The notes beneath the pieces are model-generated. The model was not told where the DNA came from. It saw nothing but the letters and a program-made list of their open reading frames with translations, and ran no database searches. This document shows, piece by piece, positions 38,860 through 48,239 of a stretch of 64,000 bases of DNA. This DNA comes from Huaxiibacter chinensis (GTDB lineage Bacteria > Pseudomonadota > Gammaproteobacteria > Enterobacterales > Enterobacteriaceae): assembly GCF_022171985.1 (NCBI RefSeq), contig NZ_JAJVHF010000001.1, forward strand, positions 62,001-126,000, written 5' to 3'. A program made the translations under genes and the position numbers. The first letter of the stretch is position 1. Each line of letters starts with the position of its first letter.

Positions 38860-40221
38860 ATGAAAACTATGCGCAACCGTGTCATCACACTTTATATCCC
38901 TTTTTTGCTGGGGTGTGTTTTCATTATTGGCTCGTTGCAATGCGCAATGTTGCACCTCGAAAAAATCATCCCCTCCTTTTCGCCCCTGTTATTTCCGACG
39001 CTGACCATTTTTCTGCTGGTGTTTCACTTGTTCATGTCATGTTTCATGATCATGAAGTACTGGTGTGACCGAACCCGTCTCTACCTTGTTCCCATTGCAT
39101 TTGCTTTTGTGGGATCCGCCATCATGATGGTGGGTACGCTGGCGAGCTTCCCCGGCTGGCTGGACCTGTATCATTTTGCCAGCGTCAATTATAATGACGC
39201 GATGATCTTCTTCCTGTTTCGTCATCTGATGATGGCGACGTTATTCTTGTTATCTGCCTTCCTGTTCAGATTGCGCCGAGAGAACGTACGGCCCCATTTC
39301 CAGCAGTTGGTTATCTTTTTAATCTTTTTGTTTACCGTCGGGATGTTAATTACCGCCTGGCTTTACTCAAGCCATTCGCCCTTTTTATCCATGGATCTGG
39401 TGGATAACGAAAATAAGCAATTTATGATTTTATGGCAGAAGACCTACAATATAGTTTTAATTGCCTTGTGGTGTGTGACCCTGGCGGTATTAATGTCTGT
39501 CACCCGCTTGCGTAATCTTTTCTGGATGAGCGGTAATTTTTTGTGTATCAGTTATATTGCGGCACTGGTCATCTTGTTATCTGCTGGACACACGGAAGGA
39601 TATACCTGGTACACATCACGCCTCTTTGAAACGCTGGCTACGTTAATGATGATTTTTGTCCTGCTGTGTGACGTGTTTCGCCTTTACCGCTTATCGAACG
39701 CCAGATACCAACAGTCTTATCAGAACTCTATACGTGACGCCCTGACCCGGCTTTATAACCGCAGCTATTTTTACGACACCTTAACGCACGCCCTGAAAAC
39801 GGCGAGCGTAAGCAAACCCGTCTCGGTGATTGTCAGCGATTTAGATCGATTCAAACGCATCAATGACACTTATGGTCATCTGCAGGGGGATAAGGTATTG
39901 CAGTTTGTGGCACAGCTGCTGATGGACTCCGTACGACCCGAAGACGTTGCGGCACGCATTGGTGGTGAGGAGTTTGTGTTATTACTGCAAAACACCTGTG
40001 CCGCCGATGCGCGAGAGGTTGCAGAGCGGATCAGGGTTACTCTGAGCGGTTTCGACCAGGAGAGCAGCCATGGCCAGTTGCCGGAGCCGATAACGATCAG
40101 TATGGGTGTTTATACCGCGACCACGTCCGATGACAGCGCCGAAGCGTGCGTGGGCTTGGCGGATCGGGCGATGTATCAGGCTAAAGAGACAGGACGAAAC
40201 CGGGTGGTCGTTTATCGCTAA
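38860..40221 (+). CDS. Membrane diguanylate cyclase (MASE-like sensor, GGEEF domain)
   Basis: Predicted to make cyclic di-GMP from two GTP at the inner membrane. The 453 residues have an N-terminal region of about eight hydrophobic spans (about 10-275), similar in layout to MASE4-type sensors, then a GGDEF domain (about 285-450). The active site is G368-G-E-E-F372, with metal-binding D327/D329 in VSDLDRFKRIND. The allosteric I-site RxxD (R359-P-E-D362) is five residues before it, so product inhibition is expected. Starts at 38860 and 38869 are both possible; Shine-Dalgarno matches are weak. The gene is absent between slyB and slyA in E. coli and lies behind an AT-rich tract, which suggests acquisition. 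The signal sensed is unknown. Confidence 0.88.
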   Translation: MKTMRNRVITLYIPFLLGCVFIIGSLQCAMLHLEKIIPSFSPLLFPTLTIFLLVFHLFMSCFMIMKYWCDRTRLYLVPIAFAFVGSAIMMVGTLASFPGWLDLYHFASVNYNDAMIFFLFRHLMMATLFLLSAFLFRLRRENVRPHFQQLVIFLIFLFTVGMLITAWLYSSHSPFLSMDLVDNENKQFMILWQKTYNIVLIALWCVTLAVLMSVTRLRNLFWMSGNFLCISYIAALVILLSAGHTEGYTWYTSRLFETLATLMMIFVLLCDVFRLYRLSNARYQQSYQNSIRDALTRLYNRSYFYDTLTHALKTASVSKPVSVIVSDLDRFKRINDTYGHLQGDKVLQFVAQLLMDSVRPEDVAARIGGEEFVLLLQNTCAADAREVAERIRVTLSGFDQESSHGQLPEPITISMGVYTATTSDDSAEACVGLADRAMYQAKETGRNRVVVYR

Positions 40222-40224
40222 AAA

Positions 40225-40250
40225 TAAAGCCTTGCAGATGCAAGGCTTTA
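40225..40250. terminator. Bidirectional terminator between the cyclase and slyA
   Basis: A perfect 12-bp stem (TAAAGCCTTGCA and its complement) with a 2-nt gap lies between convergent genes. The minus-strand side continues TTTTT, so it mainly serves slyA. Confidence 0.85.
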
Positions 40251-40256
40251 CAGAGG

Positions 40257-40697
40257 TTAGTCGCGGGATTGCAGCTCGTTGATGTTTTGCTCCAGGCGAG
40301 CAATCAAATCAATCAGTTGTTCCAGCTCAACAGGAGAGATACCCGAAAGGATTTCGCCCCGCGTCTTGCTGATGACGGTTTCCATCTCAGTAATAATAGG
40401 CTCAGCTTTCTCGGTGAGCTTAATACGTTTTGCACGGCGATCGCTGGCGCAGGTTTGACGAGAGATCAAACCCTTCTCCTCCAGCTGATCGAGCGTGCGA
40501 ACCAGAGACGGCTGCTCAATGCCTATCGCTTTTGCCAGTTGAATCTGCGACTGGTCGGGCGGCAACTGGTGAATGTTGTGCAGTGTGACCCAATGCGTCT
40601 GCGTTAATTCCAGAGGTTTCAGGCGATGGTCAATCAGAGCACGCCAGATGCGTACTAACCTGGCCAGATCAGAACCTAATGGCGATTCCAATTTCAT
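40257..40697 (-). CDS. slyA: SlyA, MarR-family regulator
   Basis: Winged-helix dimer that activates many genes, mostly by displacing H-NS, and represses itself. The 146-residue product starts [30 protein letters not shown], almost identical to E. coli SlyA through the recognition helix ([17 protein letters not shown]) and wing ([15 protein letters not shown]). It diverges only near the C-terminus. A perfect SlyA palindrome lies just upstream. It is divergent from ydhIJK. Its H-NS-antagonist role makes the neighbouring AT-rich tract and cyclase a possible target. Confidence 0.97.
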   Translation of the reverse strand: MKLESPLGSDLARLVRIWRALIDHRLKPLELTQTHWVTLHNIHQLPPDQSQIQLAKAIGIEQPSLVRTLDQLEEKGLISRQTCASDRRAKRIKLTEKAEPIITEMETVISKTRGEILSGISPVELEQLIDLIARLEQNINELQSRD

Positions 40698-40707
40698 CTC
40701 CTTATAA

Positions 40708-40719
40708 TTAGCTTGCTAA
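40708..40719. promoter_or_regulatory. SlyA operator (perfect palindrome)
   Basis: TTAGCTTGCTAA is the reverse complement of the SlyA consensus TTAGCAAGCTAA with no mismatch. It begins 11 bp upstream of the slyA start, where it would mediate autorepression. Confidence 0.88.
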
Positions 40720-40882
40720 GTTATTATACTGATTTTAGAATAGTGTGCAGCATTTGTATTGCCAAAACAAATGCAATACTGCATTCAACCATGTTGAAAC
40801 TTTGATTTACACTTAATATTGACGGCTCCGTCATGTTAAGACAGGCCGCAACGCCCATCCCCATTGCAAAGGATTTCTGCTT

Positions 40883-41119
40883 GTGACGTTCACCAATAGC
40901 GCTGTTGGCCTCCCCCTTCAGGATTTGATCCTTGGCGCTTCCGTCTACTTTCCTCCGCTGTTTAAGGCGGTATTACTTGGTTTTTTGATCTGGCTCGTCG
41001 CGCACCGTCTGCTGCGCGACTGGATGTACTCCGGTGAAATCTGGCACCCCATGCTAATGGACCTTTCGCTGTTTGTGCTTTCCGTTTGTCTGGGCCTTGG
41101 CCTGTTGATTGCGTGGTAA
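40883..41119 (+). CDS. ydhI: YdhI, DUF1656 small membrane protein
   Basis: A 78-residue protein with two hydrophobic spans (about 15-40 and 57-77) and the motif [16 protein letters not shown], matching E. coli YdhI and the AaeX family. The start is GTG at 40883 with AAAGGA about 9 nt upstream. It is the first gene of a three-gene efflux set ydhIJK. AaeX-type proteins accompany AaeAB-like pumps, but their role is unknown. Confidence 0.92.
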   Translation: MTFTNSAVGLPLQDLILGASVYFPPLFKAVLLGFLIWLVAHRLLRDWMYSGEIWHPMLMDLSLFVLSVCLGLGLLIAW

Positions 41120-41121
41120 CT

Positions 41122-41982
41122 ATGTCGCTGAAAACCATAAAGTATTTTTCTACTTTACTTGTTCTTGCGCTGGCGTTAATCGCCGGGTGGTGGCTGTGGA
41201 GCTTCTATATGCAATCCCCCTGGACGCGCGATGGAAAAGTGCGCGCTGAGCAGGTCAGCATTACGCCACAGGTGTCCGGGAGCATTACCACATTGCGGGT
41301 AAAAGATAACCAGTATGTTAAGCAAGGCGAGGTGTTATTCCGCATCGATGAGACGCCTTACCATATCGCGGTGCTGAACGCTCAGGCGCAGCTGGCGAAA
41401 GCACAGTCGGAACTGGCTAAAGCGAATAATGAAGCGAATCGTCGGCGCCACCTGTCAAAAAATTATATTTCTGCAGAAGATCTGGATACCGCTAATATCA
41501 ACGTCAAAGCGATGCAGGCAAGCGTAGACGTTGCGCAGGCTACGTTAAAACAGGCGCAGTGGCAGTTATCGCAAACCGTCGTGACAGCGCCGGTAGAGGG
41601 ATGGATAACCAATCTGGCTACCCGCACCGGGGATTACGCCACCCAGGGACAACCGTTATTTGCTCTGGTAGATAGCCGCTCTTTTTATGTCGTAGGCTAT
41701 TTTGAGGAGACGAAACTCCGCCATATTCGTGAAGGTGCCCCCGCCCGGATCACCCTGTACAGTGGTCATGAGGCGTTACAGGGTCACGTTTCCAGCATCG
41801 GTCGCGCCATTTATGACCAGAGCGTGGAGACAGATTCTGGGCTGGTGCCGGATATCAAACCCAACGTACCCTGGGTGCGTCTGGCGCAGCGGGTACCGGT
41901 TCGCATCGCCTTCGACGCGCTTCCTGAGGATATCACTTTGGTGTCTGGCACCACCTGTACCGTGTCGATTGGACAGCGATAA
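41122..41982 (+). CDS. ydhJ: YdhJ, HlyD-family membrane fusion protein
   Basis: Periplasmic adaptor expected to work with YdhK. The 286 residues have an N-terminal membrane anchor (about 8-29), the biotinyl-lipoyl-like half-motifs [23 protein letters not shown] and [23 protein letters not shown] split by an alpha-helical hairpin, then a beta-barrel domain. The ATG at 41122 lies 2 bp after the ydhI stop, and its stop overlaps the ydhK start (TAATG). Confidence 0.93.
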   Translation: MSLKTIKYFSTLLVLALALIAGWWLWSFYMQSPWTRDGKVRAEQVSITPQVSGSITTLRVKDNQYVKQGEVLFRIDETPYHIAVLNAQAQLAKAQSELAKANNEANRRRHLSKNYISAEDLDTANINVKAMQASVDVAQATLKQAQWQLSQTVVTAPVEGWITNLATRTGDYATQGQPLFALVDSRSFYVVGYFEETKLRHIREGAPARITLYSGHEALQGHVSSIGRAIYDQSVETDSGLVPDIKPNVPWVRLAQRVPVRIAFDALPEDITLVSGTTCTVSIGQR

Positions 41983-44012
41983 TGAATGGGCCGGCTTTTT
42001 TCTGGCATCAGTTACCCTGGGTGAAAGCCACCCGCCCGCAGTGGCGCTACGCCTTACGCAACGGTATTGCCATGTGTCTCGCTCTTACCGTTGCCTACTA
42101 CCTGAATCTGGATGAACCCTACTGGGCGATGACCTCTGCTGCGGTAGTCAGTTTTCCGACCGTGGGCGGGGTGATCAGTAAAAGCTTTGGTCGTATTGCC
42201 GGCAGTTTGCTGGGCGCCACGGCGGCGTTGATTATCGCCGGGCATACCCTGAACGACCCCTGGCTGTTTTTGCTGAGTATGGCGACCTGGCTGGGTATCT
42301 GCACCTGGGCCTGCGCCCACTTTACCAATAATGTGGCGTATGCCTTTCAGCTGGCAGGCTATACGGCAGCGATTATCGCCTTCCCGGTGATTAACGTTGT
42401 TGATACCACCGAACTGTGGGATATCGCCCAGGCACGCGTCTGTGAAGTCATTATCGGTATTTTGTGCGGTGGCGTAATGATGATGATTCTGCCCAGCACC
42501 TCCGATGGCACGACGCTCATTTCAGCGTTAAAAACCATGCACGCTCGTTTACTCGAACATGCGAGCCTGCTCTGGCAGCCCGAGACGCATGACGGCATCC
42601 GCCTGGCTCATGAAAAAGTCATTAGCCAGATTCTGACCATGAACCTGCTGCGTATTCAGGCATTCTGGAGCCATTACCGTTTTCGCCGCCAGAATGCCCT
42701 GCTCAACGCTCTGCTGCACCAGCAATTGCGCATGACCAGCGCCATCTCCAGCCTGCGTCGGATGCTGCTCAACTGGCCCAATCCGCCTGAGCATACACGG
42801 GCGGTAATCGAATCCCTGCTGGCCGCACTGGCGCAACCCCAAACCGACCTTTACACCGTGGCGCGTATTATTGCCCCGCTTGCCCCGACGGACGAGTATG
42901 ACTACCGCCACCGCGCCTTCTGGCAGCGGCTCATCTATTTTTGTCGGCTTTACCTGCGAAGCAGTCGCTGGATTGCTGTTGTAGAAAACGCCACCCCCAT
43001 CACTGAATTCAAGGTTCCGCGCAGCCCGGCGCTGGCGCGACACACCGATAATCTCGAAGCGTTGTGGAGCGGGTTTCGCACGTTTTGCGCGCTGATGCTG
43101 GTTGGGGCGTGGAGCATTACGACACAATGGGAATCTGGCGCGGCGGCACTGACGCTGGCGGCGATAAGCTGCGTACTCTACTCCATTGTCGCATCACCTT
43201 ATCACTCCCTTACGCTGCTGCTGCGCACGCTGGTTCTTTTGTCGCTTTTCAGCTTTGTGGTGAAATTTGGCCTGATGGTACAAATCAGCGACCTGTGGCA
43301 GTTTTTACTGTTTCTCTTCCCGTTGTTGACCACTATGCAGTTGCTCAAACTGCAAATGCCCAAACTCGCCGGACTGTGGGGACAACTGATTGTTTTTATG
43401 GGTTCCTTTATCGCCGTCACCAATCCTCCGGTCTATGATTACGCCGATTTCCTGAATGATAATCTGGCGAAAATAGTGGGCGTTGGGCTGGCATGGCTGG
43501 CGTTCGCCGTACTGCGACCCGGCTCTGACGCGCGAAAAAGCCGCCGTCATATTCGTGAGCTACGTCGGGGATTTGTCGATCAACTCAGCCGCAAGCCGCA
43601 TCTGCTGGAAAGCGAATATGAGTCGCTGGTGTATCACCACGTCAGCCAGCTGAACAACAGCCAGGATTCACTGTCGCGCCGCTGGCTTTTGCGCTGGGGT
43701 GTGGTTCTGCTGAACTGTTCGCATGTGGTGTGGCAGCTGCGTGGGTGGGAGACCCGTTCCGATCCCCTTTCGCAGGTGCGCGATGTCTGCCTGTCACTGC
43801 TGCGGGATGTGATGAGTGAACGCGGGGTTCAGCAGCGTCCGCTGGCCGTGACGCTGGCAGAACTTCAGCGTATTTGTGACACGCTCGCGCACCACCCGTT
43901 ACCGGCCGCGCGCGAGCTGGCCTCCCTTATCTGGCGACTGCACTGCTCGCTTTCTCAATTAGAGCAAGCGCCGCCGCCGGGCACCCTTGGTCAGATGACG
44001 CCGCAGGCGTAA
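41982..44012 (+). CDS. ydhK: YdhK, FUSC/AaeB-family efflux transporter
   Basis: Inner-membrane efflux component of the aromatic-acid exporter family. The 676 residues comprise two blocks of about five to six hydrophobic spans (about 25-165 and 360-510), each followed by a large cytoplasmic helical region. The motif [23 protein letters not shown] is typical. E. coli YdhK has about 670 residues; the substrate is not established. The 3' end overlaps the convergent sodC gene by 22 bp. Confidence 0.93.
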   Translation: MNGPAFFWHQLPWVKATRPQWRYALRNGIAMCLALTVAYYLNLDEPYWAMTSAAVVSFPTVGGVISKSFGRIAGSLLGATAALIIAGHTLNDPWLFLLSMATWLGICTWACAHFTNNVAYAFQLAGYTAAIIAFPVINVVDTTELWDIAQARVCEVIIGILCGGVMMMILPSTSDGTTLISALKTMHARLLEHASLLWQPETHDGIRLAHEKVISQILTMNLLRIQAFWSHYRFRRQNALLNALLHQQLRMTSAISSLRRMLLNWPNPPEHTRAVIESLLAALAQPQTDLYTVARIIAPLAPTDEYDYRHRAFWQRLIYFCRLYLRSSRWIAVVENATPITEFKVPRSPALARHTDNLEALWSGFRTFCALMLVGAWSITTQWESGAAALTLAAISCVLYSIVASPYHSLTLLLRTLVLLSLFSFVVKFGLMVQISDLWQFLLFLFPLLTTMQLLKLQMPKLAGLWGQLIVFMGSFIAVTNPPVYDYADFLNDNLAKIVGVGLAWLAFAVLRPGSDARKSRRHIRELRRGFVDQLSRKPHLLESEYESLVYHHVSQLNNSQDSLSRRWLLRWGVVLLNCSHVVWQLRGWETRSDPLSQVRDVCLSLLRDVMSERGVQQRPLAVTLAELQRICDTLAHHPLPAARELASLIWRLHCSLSQLEQAPPPGTLGQMTPQA

Positions 44013-44509
44013 CGCGCCCCGCCGCCGCCCAGCGGTTTAGGCTGATCGGACATATTATCGCCCCCCACGTGAACCATCAGCGCTTTGCCTTTCACGTCGT
44101 CCAGTTTTTTCAGCCTGGGCGCGGTTACGGGCTCGGTCGCTTTGCCATCGTTGTTGACGACCAGCACGGGCAGATCGCCCAGATGCCCCATTCCCTCAGG
44201 ACCTTCATGTTTACCTGAATTATGCGGATCGAGATGCCCACCAGCGGCTTCGGCTGCAGACGCTTTGCCGTCTTTCAGCGCGGGCTGACAGCTGCCTTTG
44301 GCGTGAACATGAAAACCATGTTCACCGGGAGGAAGCGCTTTGAGATCGGGGGTAAAGGTCAGTCCCTTGTCCGTTTCAGTAATGTTCACTGTTCCGATGG
44401 ACTGACCGACACCCTGAGACGTGACCAGATTCATTTCTACTTCATGGCTGGCGGCCTGCGCCCCTGCGCACACCACCATTGCGACAACTGCCAGCGCAAA
44501 ATGCTTCAT
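43991..44509 (-). CDS. sodC: SodC, periplasmic Cu/Zn superoxide dismutase
   Basis: Periplasmic enzyme dismutating superoxide. The 172-residue precursor has a Sec signal (about 1-20, cleavage after AQA). The metal site is built from [32 protein letters not shown] and MVHVGGDN, with the conserved cysteine pair in SCQPA and YACGVI. It is monomer-type SodC as in E. coli. It partners the cytoplasmic SodB found 8 kb away. Confidence 0.96.
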   Translation of the reverse strand: MKHFALAVVAMVVCAGAQAASHEVEMNLVTSQGVGQSIGTVNITETDKGLTFTPDLKALPPGEHGFHVHAKGSCQPALKDGKASAAEAAGGHLDPHNSGKHEGPEGMGHLGDLPVLVVNNDGKATEPVTAPRLKKLDDVKGKALMVHVGGDNMSDQPKPLGGGGARYACGVI

Positions 44510-44587
44510 GTAGCCTCCTCGGTTTAGTTTTGCCCCTTAAGTCTATACCAGGGACGCAGTTTTGACCGGAAAGCCACCATCAGGCAC

Positions 44588-45484
44588 TTATGGCACGTCG
44601 TAGCCCAGCGCCGCCTTACGGATACGGAACCATTGCTGGCGGGTCATCTGCAGTTCTTCGGCAGCTATCGCCGAACGAACGCGTTCGATTTTGCCTGAGC
44701 CAATAATCGGCAGCGGCTGAGAAGGCAGACGCAGGATCCACGCGTAAACGACTTGCTCGATATTGTCTGCATTCAACTCACGCGCCACGGTTTCAAGCTC
44801 ATCGCGCAGCGGCTGGAACGCCTCGTCATTGAACAGACGCCCGCCGCCCAGGCAAGACCATGCCATAGGACGAACACGCAGCTGTTGCAGCTGATCGAGC
44901 GTGCCATCCAGCAGCAGAGGCTGATGTACCGGGGAAATTTCCACCTGGTTAGTGACGAGGGTAAAAGGCAAACGAGACTGCAGCAGGGCAAATTGCGCAG
45001 GTGTGAAGTTCGAGACGCCAAAATGACGCACCTTGCCGCTCTGGTGCAGGCTCAGAAACGCCTCAGCCACCTCATCGGCATCCATCAGCGGATCCGGACG
45101 GTGAATCAGCAACAGGTCAAGACGATCGGTCGCCAGATGGGTTAACGACTGCTCGGCGCTTTTGATAATATGGTCGGCGTCGGTAATGTAATGGCCGAGA
45201 CTGTGCTCAGGTTTGGCGGTAGTGGCAATGCCGCATTTGGTAACGATTTCCAGACGATCGCGCAGTGCAGGTGCCAGCTTCAGCGCCTCGCCAAAGGCCG
45301 CCTCACAAAGATAGCCGCCATAGATATCCGCATGATCGACCGTGGTAACCCCTAAATCGAGATGCTCTTCAATAAAACTTACCAGCTGACGCGGGGACAT
45401 GTTCCAGTCCATTAAACGCCAGTAGCCCATCACAAAACGGGAAAACTCCGGACCCTGGGGTGCAAGGGTAATACGCTGAACCAT
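44588..45484 (-). CDS. ydhF: YdhF, aldo/keto reductase-family protein
   Basis: Predicted NADPH-dependent oxidoreductase with a TIM barrel. The 298 residues include the catalytic aspartate/tyrosine region DHADIYGGYLCE, the lysine motif IVTKCGI and histidine in LLLIHRPDPLMD. The C-terminal coenzyme-binding block PIIGSGKIERVRSA is present. The substrate is not known. It follows the E. coli order sodC-ydhF-ydhL, all on the minus strand. Confidence 0.93.
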   Translation of the reverse strand: MVQRITLAPQGPEFSRFVMGYWRLMDWNMSPRQLVSFIEEHLDLGVTTVDHADIYGGYLCEAAFGEALKLAPALRDRLEIVTKCGIATTAKPEHSLGHYITDADHIIKSAEQSLTHLATDRLDLLLIHRPDPLMDADEVAEAFLSLHQSGKVRHFGVSNFTPAQFALLQSRLPFTLVTNQVEISPVHQPLLLDGTLDQLQQLRVRPMAWSCLGGGRLFNDEAFQPLRDELETVARELNADNIEQVVYAWILRLPSQPLPIIGSGKIERVRSAIAAEELQMTRQQWFRIRKAALGYDVP

Positions 45485-45533
45485 AACAATTTCCTCAGTG
45501 ATGTCATTGCTGTGAGTATACGCATATACGCAG

Positions 45534-45773
45534 CTAAAACAGTGAGGGTTGCTGCGGTTCTTCGGTATCGGGGGCTTTATTCGCGCGTAATTTACGCAAT
45601 AAACGCTGCCGACACAGGCGAATCACCTCCTGCTTCTCAACGTCGCTCATTTTTTGCCAGTTAAAACGCTCATCGCGGCTGCGCATGCATCCTCGACAAA
45701 ATCCGCGCTCGTCAGACTGACAAATCCCCCGGCACGGGCTCTGGATGGGGAAAAACTCCAGTTGCTCTGCCAC
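45534..45773 (-). CDS. ydhL: YdhL, DUF1289 cysteine-motif protein
   Basis: A 79-residue protein, the E. coli length, with the DUF1289 motif SPCRGICQSDERGFCRGCMRSRDE, whose four cysteines could bind a metal or Fe-S cluster. The GTG at 45773 was chosen because GGGAGG is correctly spaced from it and it gives the E. coli start; a GTG two codons upstream is also in frame. Function unknown. Confidence 0.9.
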   Translation of the reverse strand: MAEQLEFFPIQSPCRGICQSDERGFCRGCMRSRDERFNWQKMSDVEKQEVIRLCRQRLLRKLRANKAPDTEEPQQPSLF

Positions 45774-45854
45774 GACCACCTCCCGAAACCTGTTATCCCT
45801 ACAGTGAAGACGTTAAATGCCGGGCATGCAAGGGGCTTGGTACAGAAATGTCTC

Positions 45855-45887
45855 ATTAAGGTTTCTCTAATCTTCCCTCCCTATACT
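45855..45887 (+). promoter_or_regulatory. PmrA (BasR)-type box and -10 of eptA
   Basis: ATTAAG (45855-45860) and TCTAAT (45866-45871) are separated by 5 bp, each matching the PmrA half-site YTTAAK in five of six positions. A TATACT -10 lies at 45882-45887, placing the box over the -35 region. The arrangement resembles that upstream of pmrC/eptA in Salmonella. Confidence 0.72.
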
Positions 45888-45919
45888 CGACACATCATAA
45901 GTATGAATGGTTAAGAAAG

Positions 45920-47551
45920 ATGAAGTGGACAGTTAAGAAGTTACAATGTAACGACACAAAATTTACCCTGGCATGTGCGCTTTTTTTCACCGTATTGAAC
46001 GCCCTCTTCATTCAGCGCAGCTGGACGTTAATCGCCCCGGCACATCTGCATGAAGTCCTGTTTGCCGCCTCCGTCCCGCTGGTGCTATTTTGCGGCTGGG
46101 TGATTGTATTCAGCCTGCTGAATATCCCGTTTATTCGCAAGCCGCTGTTGATATTGCTGACGATGGGCTGCGCCGGGGCGACCTACTTTATGTATACCTA
46201 CGGCGCGGTCATCGATCAGAACATGATCGTGAACGTGTTTGAAACCAACTCACAGGAAGCCACCGCGTTAGTCACGCCGCAAATGATTTTATGGATTGCG
46301 ATAGCCGGGGTGATTCCCTCACTGGTTCTGGCGCTTACGCGTATTCATTCAGGCAAATGGTGGTATACCCTGTTGATGCGTCTGGCCTCAATGCTGGGCG
46401 CGCTGTTAATCATCCTTCTTATCGCCTCCGTCTTTTATAAAGATTACGCCTCGCTTTTTCGTAACAACAAAAGCATCGTCAAGATGGTCACTCCCGCTAA
46501 CTACGTGAGTGCCATGATGAAATACAGTAAAGAACGCTGGTTCGCCGGCGATCAGACGCTGGTGCGCATGGGTGAAGATGCCCATAAAGGGCCGGTAATT
46601 CTGGGCCAGACGAAGAAAACCGTGCTGGTGCTGGTGATTGGCGAAGCCTCCCGCGCAGAAAATTACTCACTGAACGGTTACGGCCGCGAGACAAACCCTG
46701 AACTCACGAAGCAAAACGTGATTAACTTCCCCCAGGCCTCCTCCTGCGGGACCGAAACCGCCGTCTCCGTGCCCTGCATGTTCTCAGGGATGCCGCGTAA
46801 GAAATATGATGCCGATCTGGCACACCATCAGGAAGGTCTTCTCGACGTGCTCGCTCATGCTGGCGTTAATCTGCTGTGGCGTGAGAATGATGGCGGCTGT
46901 AAAGGCGCCTGCGATCGCATCCCTCATACTGACATGACGCAGTGGAAACTGGATCAGTTCTGCAAGGATAAATCCTGTATCGATGACGCGGATCTCTATC
47001 ATCTGGATAACGTACTGGATGGGTTAAAACAGGATTCCGTGCTGGTGGTCCATCTCATGGGCAGCCACGGTCCGGCCTATTACCAGCGCTATCCACAGGC
47101 TTACCGGAAATTTACCCCAACCTGTGACACTAACCAAATTCAGGACTGCGATCACCAGGCGCTGATCAATACTTACGACAACACGATCCTCTATACCGAC
47201 AGCGTGCTTAGCAGAACAATCGATGCCCTTAAGGCCCGCCAGTCGACGATGAATACAGCGCTCATTTACCTCTCCGATCACGGTGAATCATTGGGTGAGA
47301 ACGGGATTTATCTCCACGGTACGCCTTATCTGCTGGCCCCTTCCCAACAGACGCATATTCCCTTTATGTTCTGGCTGTCTCCGGACTATGTGAAAAATTA
47401 CGGCGTGGATGAGCCTTGCCTGCGGGATCTGGCCGCAAAAAATGCGGTGTCGCAGGATAATCTGTACTCCACCGTCATGGGCATGATGAATGTCAAATCA
47501 GCCGTTTACCAACCGCTGATGGACATTCTGACGCCGTGCCGGAAAGCGTAA
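45920..47551 (+). CDS. eptA: EptA/MCR-family lipid A phosphoethanolamine transferase
   Basis: Inner-membrane enzyme that transfers phosphoethanolamine to lipid A phosphates on the periplasmic side, lowering negative charge and cationic-peptide (polymyxin) binding. The 543 residues have five N-terminal spans (about 16-35, 46-69, 74-96, 120-140 and 152-173), then a sulfatase-fold domain. Zinc/catalytic residues are E242 (VIGEASRAEN), T280 in SCGTETAVSVPCMFS, and the SDHGESLGE motif; several cysteine pairs (GGCKGACDR, TCDTNQIQDC) match EptA disulfides. A PmrA-type box precedes it. It lies between ydhL and nemR, where E. coli has no gene, and no pmrAB pair is nearby. Whether it is nearer chromosomal EptA or a mobile MCR type could not be decided here. 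Confidence 0.88.
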   Translation: MKWTVKKLQCNDTKFTLACALFFTVLNALFIQRSWTLIAPAHLHEVLFAASVPLVLFCGWVIVFSLLNIPFIRKPLLILLTMGCAGATYFMYTYGAVIDQNMIVNVFETNSQEATALVTPQMILWIAIAGVIPSLVLALTRIHSGKWWYTLLMRLASMLGALLIILLIASVFYKDYASLFRNNKSIVKMVTPANYVSAMMKYSKERWFAGDQTLVRMGEDAHKGPVILGQTKKTVLVLVIGEASRAENYSLNGYGRETNPELTKQNVINFPQASSCGTETAVSVPCMFSGMPRKKYDADLAHHQEGLLDVLAHAGVNLLWRENDGGCKGACDRIPHTDMTQWKLDQFCKDKSCIDDADLYHLDNVLDGLKQDSVLVVHLMGSHGPAYYQRYPQAYRKFTPTCDTNQIQDCDHQALINTYDNTILYTDSVLSRTIDALKARQSTMNTALIYLSDHGESLGENGIYLHGTPYLLAPSQQTHIPFMFWLSPDYVKNYGVDEPCLRDLAAKNAVSQDNLYSTVMGMMNVKSAVYQPLMDILTPCRKA

Positions 47552-47554
47552 GGG

Positions 47555-47583
47555 TTGCAATAGACCGAATGGTCTATTACAGT
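47555..47583 (+). promoter_or_regulatory. nemR promoter with NemR operator in its spacer
   Basis: TTGCAA (47555-47560) and TACAGT (47578-47583) are 17 bp apart. The spacer contains the palindrome TAGACCGAATGGTCTA (47561-47576), the NemR box type known from E. coli. Bound NemR would cover the promoter. The predicted start of transcription falls at about the nemR ATG (47590). Confidence 0.75.
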
Positions 47584-47589
47584 AGCCCC

Positions 47590-48186
47590 ATGAGCAGAAA
47601 CACTGAACACGACACACGAGAACATTTACTGGCGACCGGCGAGCGTCTTTGTATGCACCGCGGGTTTACCGGCATGGGATTGAGTGAATTGTTAAAAACG
47701 GCTGAAGTGCCTAAAGGGTCGTTTTATCACTACTTCCGGTCGAAAGAGGCCTTCGGCGTGGCGATGCTGGAACGGCATTACGCCAGTTACCATCAGCGTC
47801 TGGCCACGCATTTCGCCAGCGGTGAAGGTAACTATCGCGATCGTGTTCTGAATTATTATCAGGAAACCCTGACGCAGTTTTGCCAGCAAGGCATTATCAG
47901 CGGTTGTCTGACCGTAAAATTGTCCGCAGAGGTGTGCGATCTGTCAGAAGATATGCGCACAGCAATGGATAAAGGCGCCCGGGGCGTGATTGCGCTCCTG
48001 GGCGAGGCGCTGGAAAAAGGTCGCGACGAAAAGACGCTGACCTTTTCCGGAGCCCCTCTCACGCAGGCGCAAGTTCTCTATGCGCTATGGCTGGGGGCAA
48101 ATCTGCAGGCCAAGATTTCTCGCAGCGCTGTGCCGCTTGAAAGCGCGCTGGCGCATGTGAAAAACACCATTACGGCGCCTGTCTGA
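47590..48186 (+). CDS. nemR: NemR, electrophile/hypochlorite-sensing TetR-family repressor
   Basis: Repressor of nemA and gloA, inactivated by N-ethylmaleimide, methylglyoxal and HOCl. The 198 residues have a TetR helix-turn-helix (about 9-55, [16 protein letters not shown]). The sensing residues known in E. coli NemR, C106 (SGCLTVK) and K175 (LQAKISR), are conserved, as are C21, C98 and C116. The ATG at 47590 gives [14 protein letters not shown]; the frame extends upstream into eptA without support. In E. coli nemR is the first gene of nemRA-gloA. Confidence 0.95.
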   Translation: MSRNTEHDTREHLLATGERLCMHRGFTGMGLSELLKTAEVPKGSFYHYFRSKEAFGVAMLERHYASYHQRLATHFASGEGNYRDRVLNYYQETLTQFCQQGIISGCLTVKLSAEVCDLSEDMRTAMDKGARGVIALLGEALEKGRDEKTLTFSGAPLTQAQVLYALWLGANLQAKISRSAVPLESALAHVKNTITAPV

Positions 48187-48211
48187 CAGGCGTTTTTATT
48201 TACCCTATTAC

Positions 48212-48226
48212 TAGTCGACTGGTCTA
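48212..48226. promoter_or_regulatory. Second NemR-like half-palindrome upstream of nemA
   Basis: TAGTCGAC-TGGTCTA shares the TGGTCTA arm of the NemR box at 47561, but its left arm is imperfect. It lies between nemR and nemA, 14 bp before nemA. It may be a weaker operator. Confidence 0.4.
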
Positions 48227-48239
48227 TTCAGGAGCTTTT

